Shown piece by piece: positions 7,888 to 15,166 of a stretch of DNA of 24,479 bases; position 1 is the stretch's first letter, and every line of letters starts with the position of its first letter. A program made the translations under genes and the position numbers. The notes under the pieces are model-generated. The model worked only from the letters and a program-made list of their open reading frames with translations. It searched no databases and had not been told where the DNA came from. The stretch comes from Prolixibacteraceae bacterium (GTDB lineage: Bacteria > Bacteroidota > Bacteroidia > Bacteroidales > Prolixibacteraceae). Location: positions 1 to 24,479 of the forward strand of contig SKHV01000179.1 of the NCBI GenBank assembly GCA_007116765.1, written 5' to 3'.

Positions 7888-7918
7888 TTTCACTGTTATT
7901 GTTTTTTTTCTAAATTTG
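7888..7918 (+). promoter_or_regulatory. Candidate frr promoter
   Basis: TAAATTTG (7911-7918) matches the -7 consensus exactly. TTTC at 7888-7891 is one base off the TTTG -33 element, with a 19-base spacer, the expected distance. The leader to the ATG at 7948 would be about 22 bases. This is one of the best-placed promoters in the window. Confidence 0.65.
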
Positions 7919-7947
7919 TAGTTACGCTAAATAAACATTCACTATTT

Positions 7948-8511
7948 ATGACCGAAGAAGTTGATATGGTAATCACAATGGCAGAAGAAAGCATGCAGGC
8001 TGCTATTGACCATTTGGAAAAAGAGCTGGGGCATTTAAGAGCCGGTAAAGCTTCGCCACGTATGCTCGACAGTGTAGTGGTTGATTATTACGGGTCGATG
8101 ACCCCCCTTGCACAAACAGCCAGCATTACCACCCCCGATGCAAAAACCATTGTGGTTCAACCTTGGGAAAAACAAATGATTTCACCTATTGAAAAAGCAA
8201 TTATCAGCTCAAATCTGGGGTTTAACCCCGACAATAACGGTGAAATTATTCGCATTTTCATTCCGCCTCTAACCGAAGAGCGTAGGAAAACATTAGTTAA
8301 GGAAGTTAACAAAGAAGGCGAGAATGCAAAAATTAGCATACGTACAGCCCGAAAAGATGCAAAAGAAGAACTTCACAAAATGCAAAAAGACGGTATGTCG
8401 GAAGATTTTGAAAAATATGGACTTGATAAAATCCAGAAACTAACCGACGATTACAATAAAAAAATTGAGGCGGTTGTTGAAAAGAAAAACGAAGAAGTGC
8501 TTAAAGTATAA
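7948..8511 (+). CDS. frr: Ribosome recycling factor
   Basis: This 187-residue protein splits post-termination ribosomes together with EF-G. It matches the family throughout: HLRAGKASPRMLD near residue 30, the central beta domain with SITTPDAKTIVVQPW, the IPPLTEERRKTLVK segment, and a long C-terminal helix ending in DDYNKKIEAVVEKKNEEV. The length is normal (E. coli has 185). ATG 7948 is chosen because it follows a good promoter; an in-frame ATG five codons later (7966) would shorten the N-terminal helix. In many bacteria frr follows pyrH, but here it is a monocistronic unit between its own promoter and the terminator at 8555. Confidence 0.97.
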   Translation: MTEEVDMVITMAEESMQAAIDHLEKELGHLRAGKASPRMLDSVVVDYYGSMTPLAQTASITTPDAKTIVVQPWEKQMISPIEKAIISSNLGFNPDNNGEIIRIFIPPLTEERRKTLVKEVNKEGENAKISIRTARKDAKEELHKMQKDGMSEDFEKYGLDKIQKLTDDYNKKIEAVVEKKNEEVLKV

Positions 8512-8554
8512 TTTTATCTTTCGATAAAGTTTGTGTTTTCATGGCTATTTTTAT

Positions 8555-8583
8555 AAAAGAGAGTGCAATTGCGCTCTCTTTTT
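8555..8583. terminator. Bidirectional terminator between frr and the long-chain prenyl synthase gene
   Basis: The 28 bases at 8555-8582 form a near-perfect palindrome centred on AATT: AAAAGAGAG at the left and CTCTCTTTT at the right, with one G-U type pair. Both strands end in T-runs, so it can stop transcription from both converging genes. Confidence 0.88.
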
Positions 8584-8593
8584 ATTTTTCCAT

Positions 8594-9568
8594 TTATCGT
8601 TTGCGACTAATTATATATCTGAATAAATCTGATAACGCATTTCGGGCTTCATTTTCAGGAAATTTTTCAAGCCTCAAAATGGCCTGCTCACAAATTTGAT
8701 TCATTTTTTCAGCTGCATACTCAATTCCTCCTTTAGCATGCACCAAATCAATCAGCTCTTGAACCTTCTGTTTGTTGTTGTTTTTTCGTTTTATAACGCT
8801 CATAATACGCTTACGCGAAGACCAATCGGAGTTGGCTAACACATGAATCAACGGCAGGGTAAGCTTTTTCTCTTTGATGTCGTTCCCTATGGGTTTCCCA
8901 ATAATTCCTTTCGATTCATAATCAAAAATATCGTCGCGAATCTGAAAAGCCAGACCTGCCAGCACTCCAATTTCGCGCATCTCACGAATAACCTCTGCAT
9001 CACTTGTCACTGAATGTGTACCCACTGCAAGGCTAGTTCCTATAAGCGAAGCTGTTTTTTTGGAAATAATTTCAAAATAGGTCTCCTCATTAATATCGAG
9101 CTTGCGGCTTTTTTCATTTTGCAGCAATTCGCCTTCAATGGTTTCTTTAACTGCCTGTGAAATTATATCAAGCGTTTCGTATTCTTTCTCTTGAGTTGCG
9201 ATGAGCAAACCTTTTGAAAGTAAGAAGTCACCAATTAAAACTGCTCTTTTGTTTCCCCACAAGGCATTTATCGAAAACCGATTCCTGCGTTCATACGATT
9301 TATCAATTACATCGTCGTGAACAAGAGTTGCCGAATGCAGCAACTCTATCGAAGTAGCTGCTAAAAAAGTGCTGCGGTTAATTATACCATGCATTTGAGC
9401 CGATAAAAAAACAAACAGCGGACGAATTTGCTTTCCTTTATTCCTTATCAAATAATTAACAATAAGGTTCAGGTAAGGCACATCCGAACGGGTTGAATCT
9501 CTAAAAAAATGCTCAAATTTCTCAAGTTCATGAGCAACAGGTTGTTTTATCTTATCAAGTTTCAACAT
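8594..9568 (-). CDS. Long-chain polyprenyl diphosphate synthase (octaprenyl/heptaprenyl type)
   Basis: This 324-residue all-trans prenyltransferase has DDVID at 85-89 and DDIFD at 212-216, the GKQIRP stretch at 45-50, and the family-typical KPIGNDIKEKKLTLPL near 225. The residue five positions before the first aspartate motif is Ala80. A small side chain there leaves the product tunnel open, so a long product (C30-C45) is expected, in this phylum usually the menaquinone side chain (inference). The paralogue at 865-1848 has Phe at the same place. The gene is monocistronic: promoter-like element at 9590-9597 and terminator at 8555-8583. Confidence 0.9.
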   Translation of the reverse strand: MLKLDKIKQPVAHELEKFEHFFRDSTRSDVPYLNLIVNYLIRNKGKQIRPLFVFLSAQMHGIINRSTFLAATSIELLHSATLVHDDVIDKSYERRNRFSINALWGNKRAVLIGDFLLSKGLLIATQEKEYETLDIISQAVKETIEGELLQNEKSRKLDINEETYFEIISKKTASLIGTSLAVGTHSVTSDAEVIREMREIGVLAGLAFQIRDDIFDYESKGIIGKPIGNDIKEKKLTLPLIHVLANSDWSSRKRIMSVIKRKNNNKQKVQELIDLVHAKGGIEYAAEKMNQICEQAILRLEKFPENEARNALSDLFRYIISRKR

Positions 9569-9589
9569 TCTTCAATTAATATTTGGCCT

Positions 9590-9597
9590 CAAAAGTA
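9590..9597 (-). promoter_or_regulatory. Candidate promoter of the long-chain prenyl synthase gene
   Basis: The minus strand reads TACTTTTG, an exact TAnnTTTG match 21 bases upstream of ATG 9568. TTTC at 9623-9620 on the same strand, 22 bases away, could serve as a weak -33 element. Confidence 0.55.
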
Positions 9598-9695
9598 CGA
9601 AATAAAATCGCGTTTATATGAAACCGAATTATGTAAGCAACAATAAAACCTAAACAATGTTTCCAAAAATGGATCATACCCACTTCACATAATAG

Positions 9696-9708
9696 AATAT
9701 GTCATATT
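9696..9708. promoter_or_regulatory. Palindromic operator candidate in the arsR-type promoter
   Basis: AATATG-T-CATATT is a perfect inverted repeat with six-base arms and a one-base centre. It ends four bases before the -7 element at 9713-9720, inside the region RNA polymerase must contact. ArsR-family dimers bind AT-rich inverted repeats in their own promoters, so autorepression by the protein starting at 9740 is the simplest reading (inference). Confidence 0.6.
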
Positions 9709-9712
9709 TTAT

Positions 9713-9720
9713 TATTTTTG
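9713..9720 (+). promoter_or_regulatory. Candidate -7 element for the ArsR-family gene
   Basis: TATTTTTG matches TAnnTTTG exactly, 19 bases before ATG 9740, giving a very short leader. The palindrome at 9696-9708 fills the spacer upstream. Confidence 0.55.
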
Positions 9721-9739
9721 TATTTCTAAACCTTCTATA

Positions 9740-10048
9740 ATGAAACATAAAACCTTTAACGAAGAACAAATTCTGCGGGCAAGCAACATGTTAAAAGCCA
9801 TAGCACACCCCACCCGCATTAAAATTCTCGATATTTTAAAAAACGGCGAAAAACTCAATGTGTCTCAGATACAAGGACAGATAAAAACCGAGCAATCAAC
9901 TACCTCACACCACTTAAGTCTTTTAAAAGACAAGGGCGTACTTTGTTCAACCCGCAACGGGAAAAACATTCACTACTACATTAAGCATCTGGTTTTAGGG
10001 CAAATTATTGATTGTATGCAGAAATGCACTTGTAAGGAAGAAAATTAG
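9740..10048 (+). CDS. ArsR-family winged-helix transcriptional repressor
   Basis: This 102-residue protein is a small dimeric winged-helix DNA-binding repressor. The core is clear: LKAIAHPTRIKILDIL (18-33), recognition-helix region TEQSTTSHHLSLLKDKGVL (50-68) and the wing with NGKNIHYYI. The classic alpha-3 metal site (ELCVCDL) is absent; that stretch reads EKLNVSQI. Four cysteines are present: Cys69 just before the wing, and Cys92, Cys96 and Cys98 as a CxxxCxC tail, which could bind a metal or respond to redox or sulfur species (inference). It lies upstream of queD in the same direction, 72 bases away with a hairpin between. No transporter or arsenic gene is nearby, so its inducer is unknown. 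Confidence 0.92.
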   Translation: MKHKTFNEEQILRASNMLKAIAHPTRIKILDILKNGEKLNVSQIQGQIKTEQSTTSHHLSLLKDKGVLCSTRNGKNIHYYIKHLVLGQIIDCMQKCTCKEEN

Positions 10049-10082
10049 AATACTGAATAACTTTTGTAACATTTTCAGTATT
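10049..10082 (+). terminator. Hairpin between the ArsR-family gene and queD (weak terminator or attenuator)
   Basis: AATACTGAA (10049-10057) pairs with TTCAGTATT (10074-10082), starting immediately after the arsR-type stop codon. The loop is 16 bases and includes AACTTTTG, close to a -7 element. There is no good T-run after the stem, so it may only partly stop transcription into queD. Confidence 0.45.
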
Positions 10083-10120
10083 TCAAGTGTTATTTCTTAA
10101 ACTAAAAGAAGATAAAAACT

Positions 10121-10570
10121 ATGGCAAAAATACGGGTTACAAAGTTTTACGACTTCGAAATGGCACATGCCCTTTGGAATTACGATGGTTTGTGTAAAAA
10201 CATACACGGACACACTTACAAATTATACGTTACTGTAATTGGCGAACCCATACAGGATCCTACTAACCAAAAATTTGGGATGGTGATTGATTTTGGTGAT
10301 CTTAAACGAATTGTGAAAGGCGAAATAGTCGATCAACTTGACCATTCGCTCATCATTTATAAAGAAGCACCACACCACACATTGCTTAAACTGGGCGAAA
10401 TGTATAACCGGCATTTTGTATTCGATTTTCAGCCCACCTGCGAAAACCTGGTAGTGTGGATAGCCAATAAAATTAAACCACTCCTTCCCGATGGCGTTGA
10501 ATTGAAAAAAGTAAAACTATACGAAACTGCAAGCTCAAGTGCCGAATGGAATGCCGACGACAATCCTTAA
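10121..10570 (+). CDS. queD: 6-carboxytetrahydropterin synthase (QueD) / PTPS family
   Basis: This 149-residue member of the 6-pyruvoyl-tetrahydropterin synthase family most likely converts dihydroneopterin triphosphate to 6-carboxy-tetrahydropterin, an early step toward queuosine in tRNA. Zinc ligands His16, His29 and His31 are present, with the catalytic Cys25 in GLCKNIHGH, the LDHSLI segment (Asp74-His75) and Glu135 in the LYETASSSAEW motif. PTCENL at 105-110 is the usual pterin-side segment. The queC and queE genes are not in the window. The product is expected to form cytoplasmic hexamers. A pterin enzyme of another specificity is possible, but the Cys/His/Glu set favours QueD. Confidence 0.85.
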   Translation: MAKIRVTKFYDFEMAHALWNYDGLCKNIHGHTYKLYVTVIGEPIQDPTNQKFGMVIDFGDLKRIVKGEIVDQLDHSLIIYKEAPHHTLLKLGEMYNRHFVFDFQPTCENLVVWIANKIKPLLPDGVELKKVKLYETASSSAEWNADDNP

Positions 10571-10620
10571 GACCAAAACACATAGAAACAACTATATTTT
10601 TCTATTTTTACAAAATACAA

Positions 10621-10640
10621 AGCCTTGACCTCACAAGGCT
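10621..10640 (+). terminator. Terminator-like hairpin between queD and polA
   Basis: AGCCTTG (10621-10627) pairs with CAAGGCT (10634-10640) around a six-base loop, followed by ATTGTTTT. The same seven-base arms form the stem at 5945-5975. It ends only 24 bases before the polA start, so a polA promoter must lie upstream of it or overlap it; in the first case the hairpin would sit in the polA leader. Confidence 0.6.
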
Positions 10641-10664
10641 ATTGTTTTAAGTAAATACTACATA

Positions 10665-13451
10665 ATGGAAACGGATAATAATACCGAAAAGAAACTTTTT
10701 TTGCTCGATGCTTATGCGCTCATTTATCGATCGTATTTTGCATTTATCAGAAACCCCCGATTCAACTCAAAAGGTTTAAATACTTCGGCAATACTAGGAT
10801 TTGTAAACACACTTGAACAAATTCTGAAAGAAGAGAAACCCTCGCACATTGCCGTAGCTTTCGATGTACATGGCGATACTTTCAGACATGACATGTTTCC
10901 AGAATACAAAGCCCACCGCGAAAAAATGCCCGAAGACATAAGGCTGTCTGTGCCTATTATTCGCGATATTATTAAAGCATACAACATTCCCATAATCGAA
11001 AAACAGGGTTACGAAGCCGACGACCTTGTGGGCACACTTGCACCAAAAGCCGAGAAACAAGGCTTTGTAACCTATATGATGACCCCCGACAAAGATTATG
11101 CGCAGCTCGTTTCCGAAAAAATATTCATGTATAAACCGGCAAAAGGTGGAAACAAAGCCGAAATATGGGGAATACCCGAAGTGCTCAAAAAATTCGAAAT
11201 TGAAAAAACCGAACAAGTAATTGACATATTAGGTCTTATGGGCGACAGCGCTGACAATATTCCGGGCTGCCCTGGTATTGGCCCCAAAACAGCAATGACA
11301 CTTATAGGTAAATACAAAAGCATTGATGGAATTTACCAAAACATTGAGCAACTTAAAGGCAAACAAAAAGAAAACCTGCTTGAAAATAAAGAACAAGTTT
11401 ATCTTTCGCGTGAGCTTGTGATAATAAATCAAAATGTACCGGTAGAGTTTAATTTCGACCTTATGAAGACTGCCGAACCAAATACAGAGCAGCTTTTATC
11501 CCTTTTTCGTGAGCTCGAATTCAGAACACTGGCTGCTAAACTTGAAGCACCAGCAACAAAAAGCAAACCCGAACAGTTTTCGCAGGGCTCACTTTTCGAT
11601 ATTCCCGAGCAGCAAAACACCACTGAAGCTACACCGCATAAAACTATACACGATACAAAACCGCTGTATCACAAAATTGAAAACGCTGAACAACGCGCCT
11701 CGCTCCGTGCCGAACTGGCTGTTGCCAAAACGTTTTGCTTCGATACTGAAACCACAGGGCTCGACCCGCATTCATCAGAAATTGTATGCCTGTCATTCGC
11801 CATTAAGCCACACGAAGCATATTGCGTTTTGTTGCCCAAAAACACCGATGAATGCAGCAAAATAATTCACGAGTTCAAAAATATTTTCGAAGACGAAAAG
11901 AAAGAAAAAGTAGGCCAAAATATAAAATTCGACATGCTTATGCTACAGCAATACAGCATCGACGTGAAAGGCCACCTTTTTGACACCATGATAGCACATT
12001 ACCTGCTGCAGCCCGAATTAAGGCATAACCTCGATTACCTTTGCGAGCTTTACCTCAACTACAAAAAAATACCCACATCGGAACTCATCGGGACTAAAGG
12101 CCGCAACCAGCTTTCAATGCGCAGTGTTGACGACGACAAGCTGGTAACTTATGCCTGTGAAGATGCTGATTTGACTCTTCAATTAAAAGAAAAACTTGAA
12201 CAGGAATTAAGCAAGTCGGGATTATCTGAATTATTCAACACTATGGAAATGCCCTTGGTGCCGGTATTGGTGAAAATGGAAATGAACGGTGTAACGGTTG
12301 ACCCCGATGCACTTGAGCAAACCGCCACTGAGCTACGCCTCCAAATAATCGATCTCGAAAAAGAAATACACGAACTTGCCGGCGAAGAGTTTCTGATTTC
12401 TTCACCCAAGCAGCTTGGCGAAATTTTATTCAGCAAGCTGAAAATCGACGCCAACGCAAAAAAAACGAAAACAAAGCAATTTCAGACCAACGAAGAAGTG
12501 TTGGTAAAACTTTCGGGCAAACACCCTATTATTGATAAAGTGCTAGAATACCGCGGATTGAAGAAACTGCTGAACACCTATGTTGAAGCGTTACCAAAAC
12601 TCATCAACAAAAGAACAGGAAAAATCCACACTTCGTTCAACCAAACCGTTACAGCAACCGGACGTTTGAGTTCAGTAAATCCCAACCTGCAAAACATACC
12701 TATACGCGACGAAAATGGCCGTGAAATACGTAAGGCTTTTATACCCTCTTCCAAAGAAATGGTATATCTTTCGGCCGACTACTCTCAAATTGAACTTCGC
12801 ATAATGGCTGCATTAAGCAAGGATAAAAGCATGATAGAAGCTTTCAGAAACAATGCCGACATCCACTCCCTGACAGCTGCAAAAATATTTAAGATAGAAG
12901 CTGCCGAAGTTACCCCCGATATGCGGCGGAAAGCAAAAACAGCAAATTTCGGAATCATTTACGGCATATCGGCTTTTGGCCTTTCGCAACGCTTGAATAT
13001 ACCCCGCACCGAAGCCAAAGAAATTATCGACGGTTACTTTGAAGCATTCCCCGAAGTTAAAGTTTACATGGAAAAGAGCATTGAAAACGCCCGGAATAAT
13101 GGTTTTGTTAAAACTTTGTACGGTCGTAAACGTTATTTAGTAGATATCAACTCAGCCAATGCGGTAGTGCGGGGCATGGCCGAACGAAATGCAATAAATG
13201 CACCCATACAAGGCTCGGCTGCCGATATTATTAAATTGGCAATGATAAGAATACATGATCGCTTTGAACAGCTTAAACTTAAAACTGGAATGATACTTCA
13301 GGTTCACGACGAATTAAACTTCGATGTGCATAAAGATGAGCTCGATACAGTTAGAGAAATTGTAAAAGAAGAAATGGAAGGAGCAATTAAACTTGAAGTG
13401 CCACTTACGGTTGAGATGGATACCGGTAAAAACTGGTTTGAAGCACATTAG
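10665..13451 (+). CDS. polA: DNA polymerase I with 5' nuclease, proofreading and polymerase domains
   Basis: This 928-residue enzyme fills gaps and removes RNA primers during repair and lagging-strand synthesis. Order: 5'-3' nuclease (about 10-290), beginning LLDAYALIYRSYFAF and including GYEADDLVGTLA and GLMGDSADNIPG; an active 3'-5' exonuclease with Asp360 and Glu362 in FDTETTGL, NIKFDMLML and YACEDADLT; and a polymerase with DYSQIELR (Asp705, Glu710), the O helix RRKAKTANFGIIYG (Arg754, Lys758, Phe762) and VHDE (Asp882, Glu883). Proofreading residues are kept, unlike in polymerases such as Taq. A 56-residue gene follows after 16 bases, probably on the same transcript. No clean TAnnTTTG match lies directly upstream. 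Confidence 0.98.
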   Translation: METDNNTEKKLFLLDAYALIYRSYFAFIRNPRFNSKGLNTSAILGFVNTLEQILKEEKPSHIAVAFDVHGDTFRHDMFPEYKAHREKMPEDIRLSVPIIRDIIKAYNIPIIEKQGYEADDLVGTLAPKAEKQGFVTYMMTPDKDYAQLVSEKIFMYKPAKGGNKAEIWGIPEVLKKFEIEKTEQVIDILGLMGDSADNIPGCPGIGPKTAMTLIGKYKSIDGIYQNIEQLKGKQKENLLENKEQVYLSRELVIINQNVPVEFNFDLMKTAEPNTEQLLSLFRELEFRTLAAKLEAPATKSKPEQFSQGSLFDIPEQQNTTEATPHKTIHDTKPLYHKIENAEQRASLRAELAVAKTFCFDTETTGLDPHSSEIVCLSFAIKPHEAYCVLLPKNTDECSKIIHEFKNIFEDEKKEKVGQNIKFDMLMLQQYSIDVKGHLFDTMIAHYLLQPELRHNLDYLCELYLNYKKIPTSELIGTKGRNQLSMRSVDDDKLVTYACEDADLTLQLKEKLEQELSKSGLSELFNTMEMPLVPVLVKMEMNGVTVDPDALEQTATELRLQIIDLEKEIHELAGEEFLISSPKQLGEILFSKLKIDANAKKTKTKQFQTNEEVLVKLSGKHPIIDKVLEYRGLKKLLNTYVEALPKLINKRTGKIHTSFNQTVTATGRLSSVNPNLQNIPIRDENGREIRKAFIPSSKEMVYLSADYSQIELRIMAALSKDKSMIEAFRNNADIHSLTAAKIFKIEAAEVTPDMRRKAKTANFGIIYGISAFGLSQRLNIPRTEAKEIIDGYFEAFPEVKVYMEKSIENARNNGFVKTLYGRKRYLVDINSANAVVRGMAERNAINAPIQGSAADIIKLAMIRIHDRFEQLKLKTGMILQVHDELNFDVHKDELDTVREIVKEEMEGAIKLEVPLTVEMDTGKNWFEAH

Positions 13452-13467
13452 ATAATATTCAGTACTT

Positions 13468-13638
13468 ATGCACAATAAAATTTTATCTGAAGAAGAATAC
13501 CGCAAGGCAATTATTCGGTTTTTGGAAATATGTGATGCCGAACACGATACTCCTGAGTTTGAAGAAGCTAAGGAGCTTACCCGTTTCATGGAAGAATACG
13601 AAAACCTAAGCTGCTATGAACGTAGTCACATGAACTAA
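13468..13638 (+). CDS. 56-residue protein resembling the N-terminal segment of HigA-type antitoxins
   Basis: An ATG at 13468, 16 bases after polA, opens a 56-residue frame ending TAA at 13636-13638. The protein begins MHNKILSEEEYRKAI and continues with DAEHDTPEFEEAKEL and FMEEYE. This follows the pattern of the N-terminal region of HigA-family antitoxins (EEEYE.AL..I..L.DAE.GTPE.DE...L...VE.YE), which in those proteins precedes the helix-turn-helix domain. Here that DNA-binding domain is missing and no HigB-like toxin is adjacent. It is acidic and probably two helices. Options are a protein-binding miniprotein or a relic of a longer gene. The similarity is recalled from the family pattern, not computed. 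Confidence 0.65.
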   Translation: MHNKILSEEEYRKAIIRFLEICDAEHDTPEFEEAKELTRFMEEYENLSCYERSHMN

Positions 13639-13647
13639 TTAATTCAT

Positions 13648-13655
13648 TATCTTTG
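13648..13655 (+). promoter_or_regulatory. Candidate -7 element for the DUF4271-type/hemD pair
   Basis: TATCTTTG matches TAnnTTTG, 40 bases before the ATG at 13696. No -33 match is evident. Confidence 0.5.
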
Positions 13656-13695
13656 CTGCTCGGGTACGAATAATTACAACTTATTTTACGAGTAC

Positions 13696-14352
13696 ATGCA
13701 ATTCATTGAACATACACCTTTTATTCCCAACTGGGCTGTTATCTATTTTATATTAGCGCTAAGCTTGTTTGCCTGGATTCGCGTTTCGTCAGGCAGCTAT
13801 ATGTTTGCCATGCTCCAATCCGGACTAAACACAAATACAGCACAACGCCTGTACCGGGAAAAAATTAGCAACATAATGCATCCTTCTTTTCGCTACAATC
13901 TAATGTTTTACTTAACCACAGGCGTGTTTTTGTTACACCTTCAAAATATTTACTATCCACAACTTCAATTCCCCGACAAAACTATGATTGTAGTTAATAC
14001 AGTAGCTGTTTTTCTGTTTTTTAACATTAAATATCTACTTTATAAAATTGGGGGATTTATATATAAAAGCCATACAAATACATCAGAATACTTGTTTCAC
14101 TCAAAAATAATGAACCAGATTTTAGGCGTTTTCATGCTTCCGTTGGGCATTGTTATGTTTTTTACAGAAGGTTTTATGCTTCATTTTTTTGCAGTTTTTG
14201 GTTTGTTAATTCTATTGTTTATAAGCATTAACAGTGCTTTCAGGGGCTTTCAAATAAATGCAGGCAAAGATATTTCAATATATTATTTGATTTTATACCT
14301 TTGTACCCTCGAAATTTTGCCTGTGCTTTTACTTTGGCGAATATTTCAGTAG
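13696..14352 (+). CDS. DUF4271-type integral membrane protein
   Basis: This 218-residue protein is very hydrophobic, with about six predicted membrane helices (roughly 14-30, 66-84, 98-115, 137-154, 159-177, 194-213) and a conserved-looking cytoplasmic segment, TAQRLYREKISNIMHPSFRYN, after the first helix. I assign it to the DUF4271 group because of its length, topology and position just upstream of hemD, an arrangement I recall as usual in Bacteroidota. The function is unknown. The constant pairing with uroporphyrinogen-III synthase suggests a role tied to tetrapyrroles or merely shared expression (inference). The gap to hemD is 37 bases, so the pair is probably one operon. Confidence 0.8.
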   Translation: MQFIEHTPFIPNWAVIYFILALSLFAWIRVSSGSYMFAMLQSGLNTNTAQRLYREKISNIMHPSFRYNLMFYLTTGVFLLHLQNIYYPQLQFPDKTMIVVNTVAVFLFFNIKYLLYKIGGFIYKSHTNTSEYLFHSKIMNQILGVFMLPLGIVMFFTEGFMLHFFAVFGLLILLFISINSAFRGFQINAGKDISIYYLILYLCTLEILPVLLLWRIFQ

Positions 14353-14389
14353 ATAATTAGTTATGTAGAACCTTGTAAATTATTAGGTT

Positions 14390-15136
14390 TTGAAAATCAA
14401 AAGAATACTAGTTTCCCAACCCGAACCAACATCTAATGGTTCACCCTACTTTGAATTTGCTGAAAGAAACAACGTTAAAGTAGATTTCAGGCCTTTTATT
14501 CAGGTTGAAGAAGTTTCGTCAAAAGAATTCAGGCAAAACCGAATAAACATTCTGGAACATACGGCAGTAATTTTTACCAGCCGTACAGCAATTGATCACT
14601 TTTTTCGCATTTGTAACGATTTGCGCATAACTGTGCCCGACTCGTATAAATATTTTTGCATTTCAGAAGCTACTGCTTTTTATCTTCAAAAATACATTGT
14701 GTACCGTAAGCGAAAAATATTTTATGGCGATGGAAAATTTTCCGAGTTAATTGACATTATTAAAAAACACCTGAGCGAGAAGTATCTGGTACCCCTTTCT
14801 CACATTCATAAACCTGAAATTCCCGAACTGCTCGATAAAGAAAATGTAAATTACACAAAGGCGATTTTATACCGCACTGTGAGCAGCGATTTATCCGACT
14901 TAAAAGATGTAAACTATGATATATTAGTCTTTTATAGTCCATCAGGAATAAAATCATTGTTTAAAAACTTTCCTAAGTTTGAACAAAATGATATTAAAAT
15001 TGCCTCGTTTGGACCCACAACTGCCGAAGCAGTAAAACAGGCAGGACTGAGACTTGACATTCAAGCACCAAACCCGCAGGCACCATCAATGACTATGGCA
15101 CTTGAGCAGTTTATAAAACAAAACAATAAAAAATAG
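14390..15136 (+). CDS. hemD: Uroporphyrinogen-III synthase
   Basis: This enzyme closes hydroxymethylbilane to uroporphyrinogen III, the branch point to heme, siroheme and cobamides. The 248-residue product begins MKIKRILVSQPEP, the start I recall for Bacteroidota homologues, and includes VIFTSRTAIDHFF, YFCISEATAFYL, DILVFYSPSGIKSLF and IASFGPTTAEAVKQAG, the last two being the conserved second-half motifs. The start codon must be TTG: an in-frame stop TAG lies at 14384-14386 and no ATG or GTG falls between. It follows the DUF4271-type gene and ends three bases before a strong terminator. HemD sequences diverge widely, but the motifs are clear here. Confidence 0.9.
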   Translation: MKIKRILVSQPEPTSNGSPYFEFAERNNVKVDFRPFIQVEEVSSKEFRQNRINILEHTAVIFTSRTAIDHFFRICNDLRITVPDSYKYFCISEATAFYLQKYIVYRKRKIFYGDGKFSELIDIIKKHLSEKYLVPLSHIHKPEIPELLDKENVNYTKAILYRTVSSDLSDLKDVNYDILVFYSPSGIKSLFKNFPKFEQNDIKIASFGPTTAEAVKQAGLRLDIQAPNPQAPSMTMALEQFIKQNNKK

Positions 15137-15139
15137 TTT

Positions 15140-15166
15140 AAACCAGCTTCGGCTGGTTTTTTTTTT
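15140..15166 (+). terminator. Strong rho-independent terminator after hemD
   Basis: AAACCAGC (15140-15147) and GCTGGTTT (15152-15159) form a perfect eight-base stem closed by the stable tetraloop TTCG, followed by an unbroken T-run to 15166. It ends the transcript that includes DUF4271-type/hemD. Confidence 0.95.

Noticed and set aside
7830..7947. Possible small RNA in the frr/CPBP gap
   Set aside because: The gap is fully accounted for by two divergent promoters and shows no stable hairpin.
5942..10640. Shared AGCCTTG/CAAGGCT stems at 5945-5975 and 10621-10640 as a mobile repeat
   Set aside because: Only the seven-base arms are shared; loops and flanks differ. Both are best read as ordinary terminators.
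11509..11865. Open frames inside polA on both strands
   Set aside because: polA is intact with all motifs across this region; these are out-of-frame shadows.
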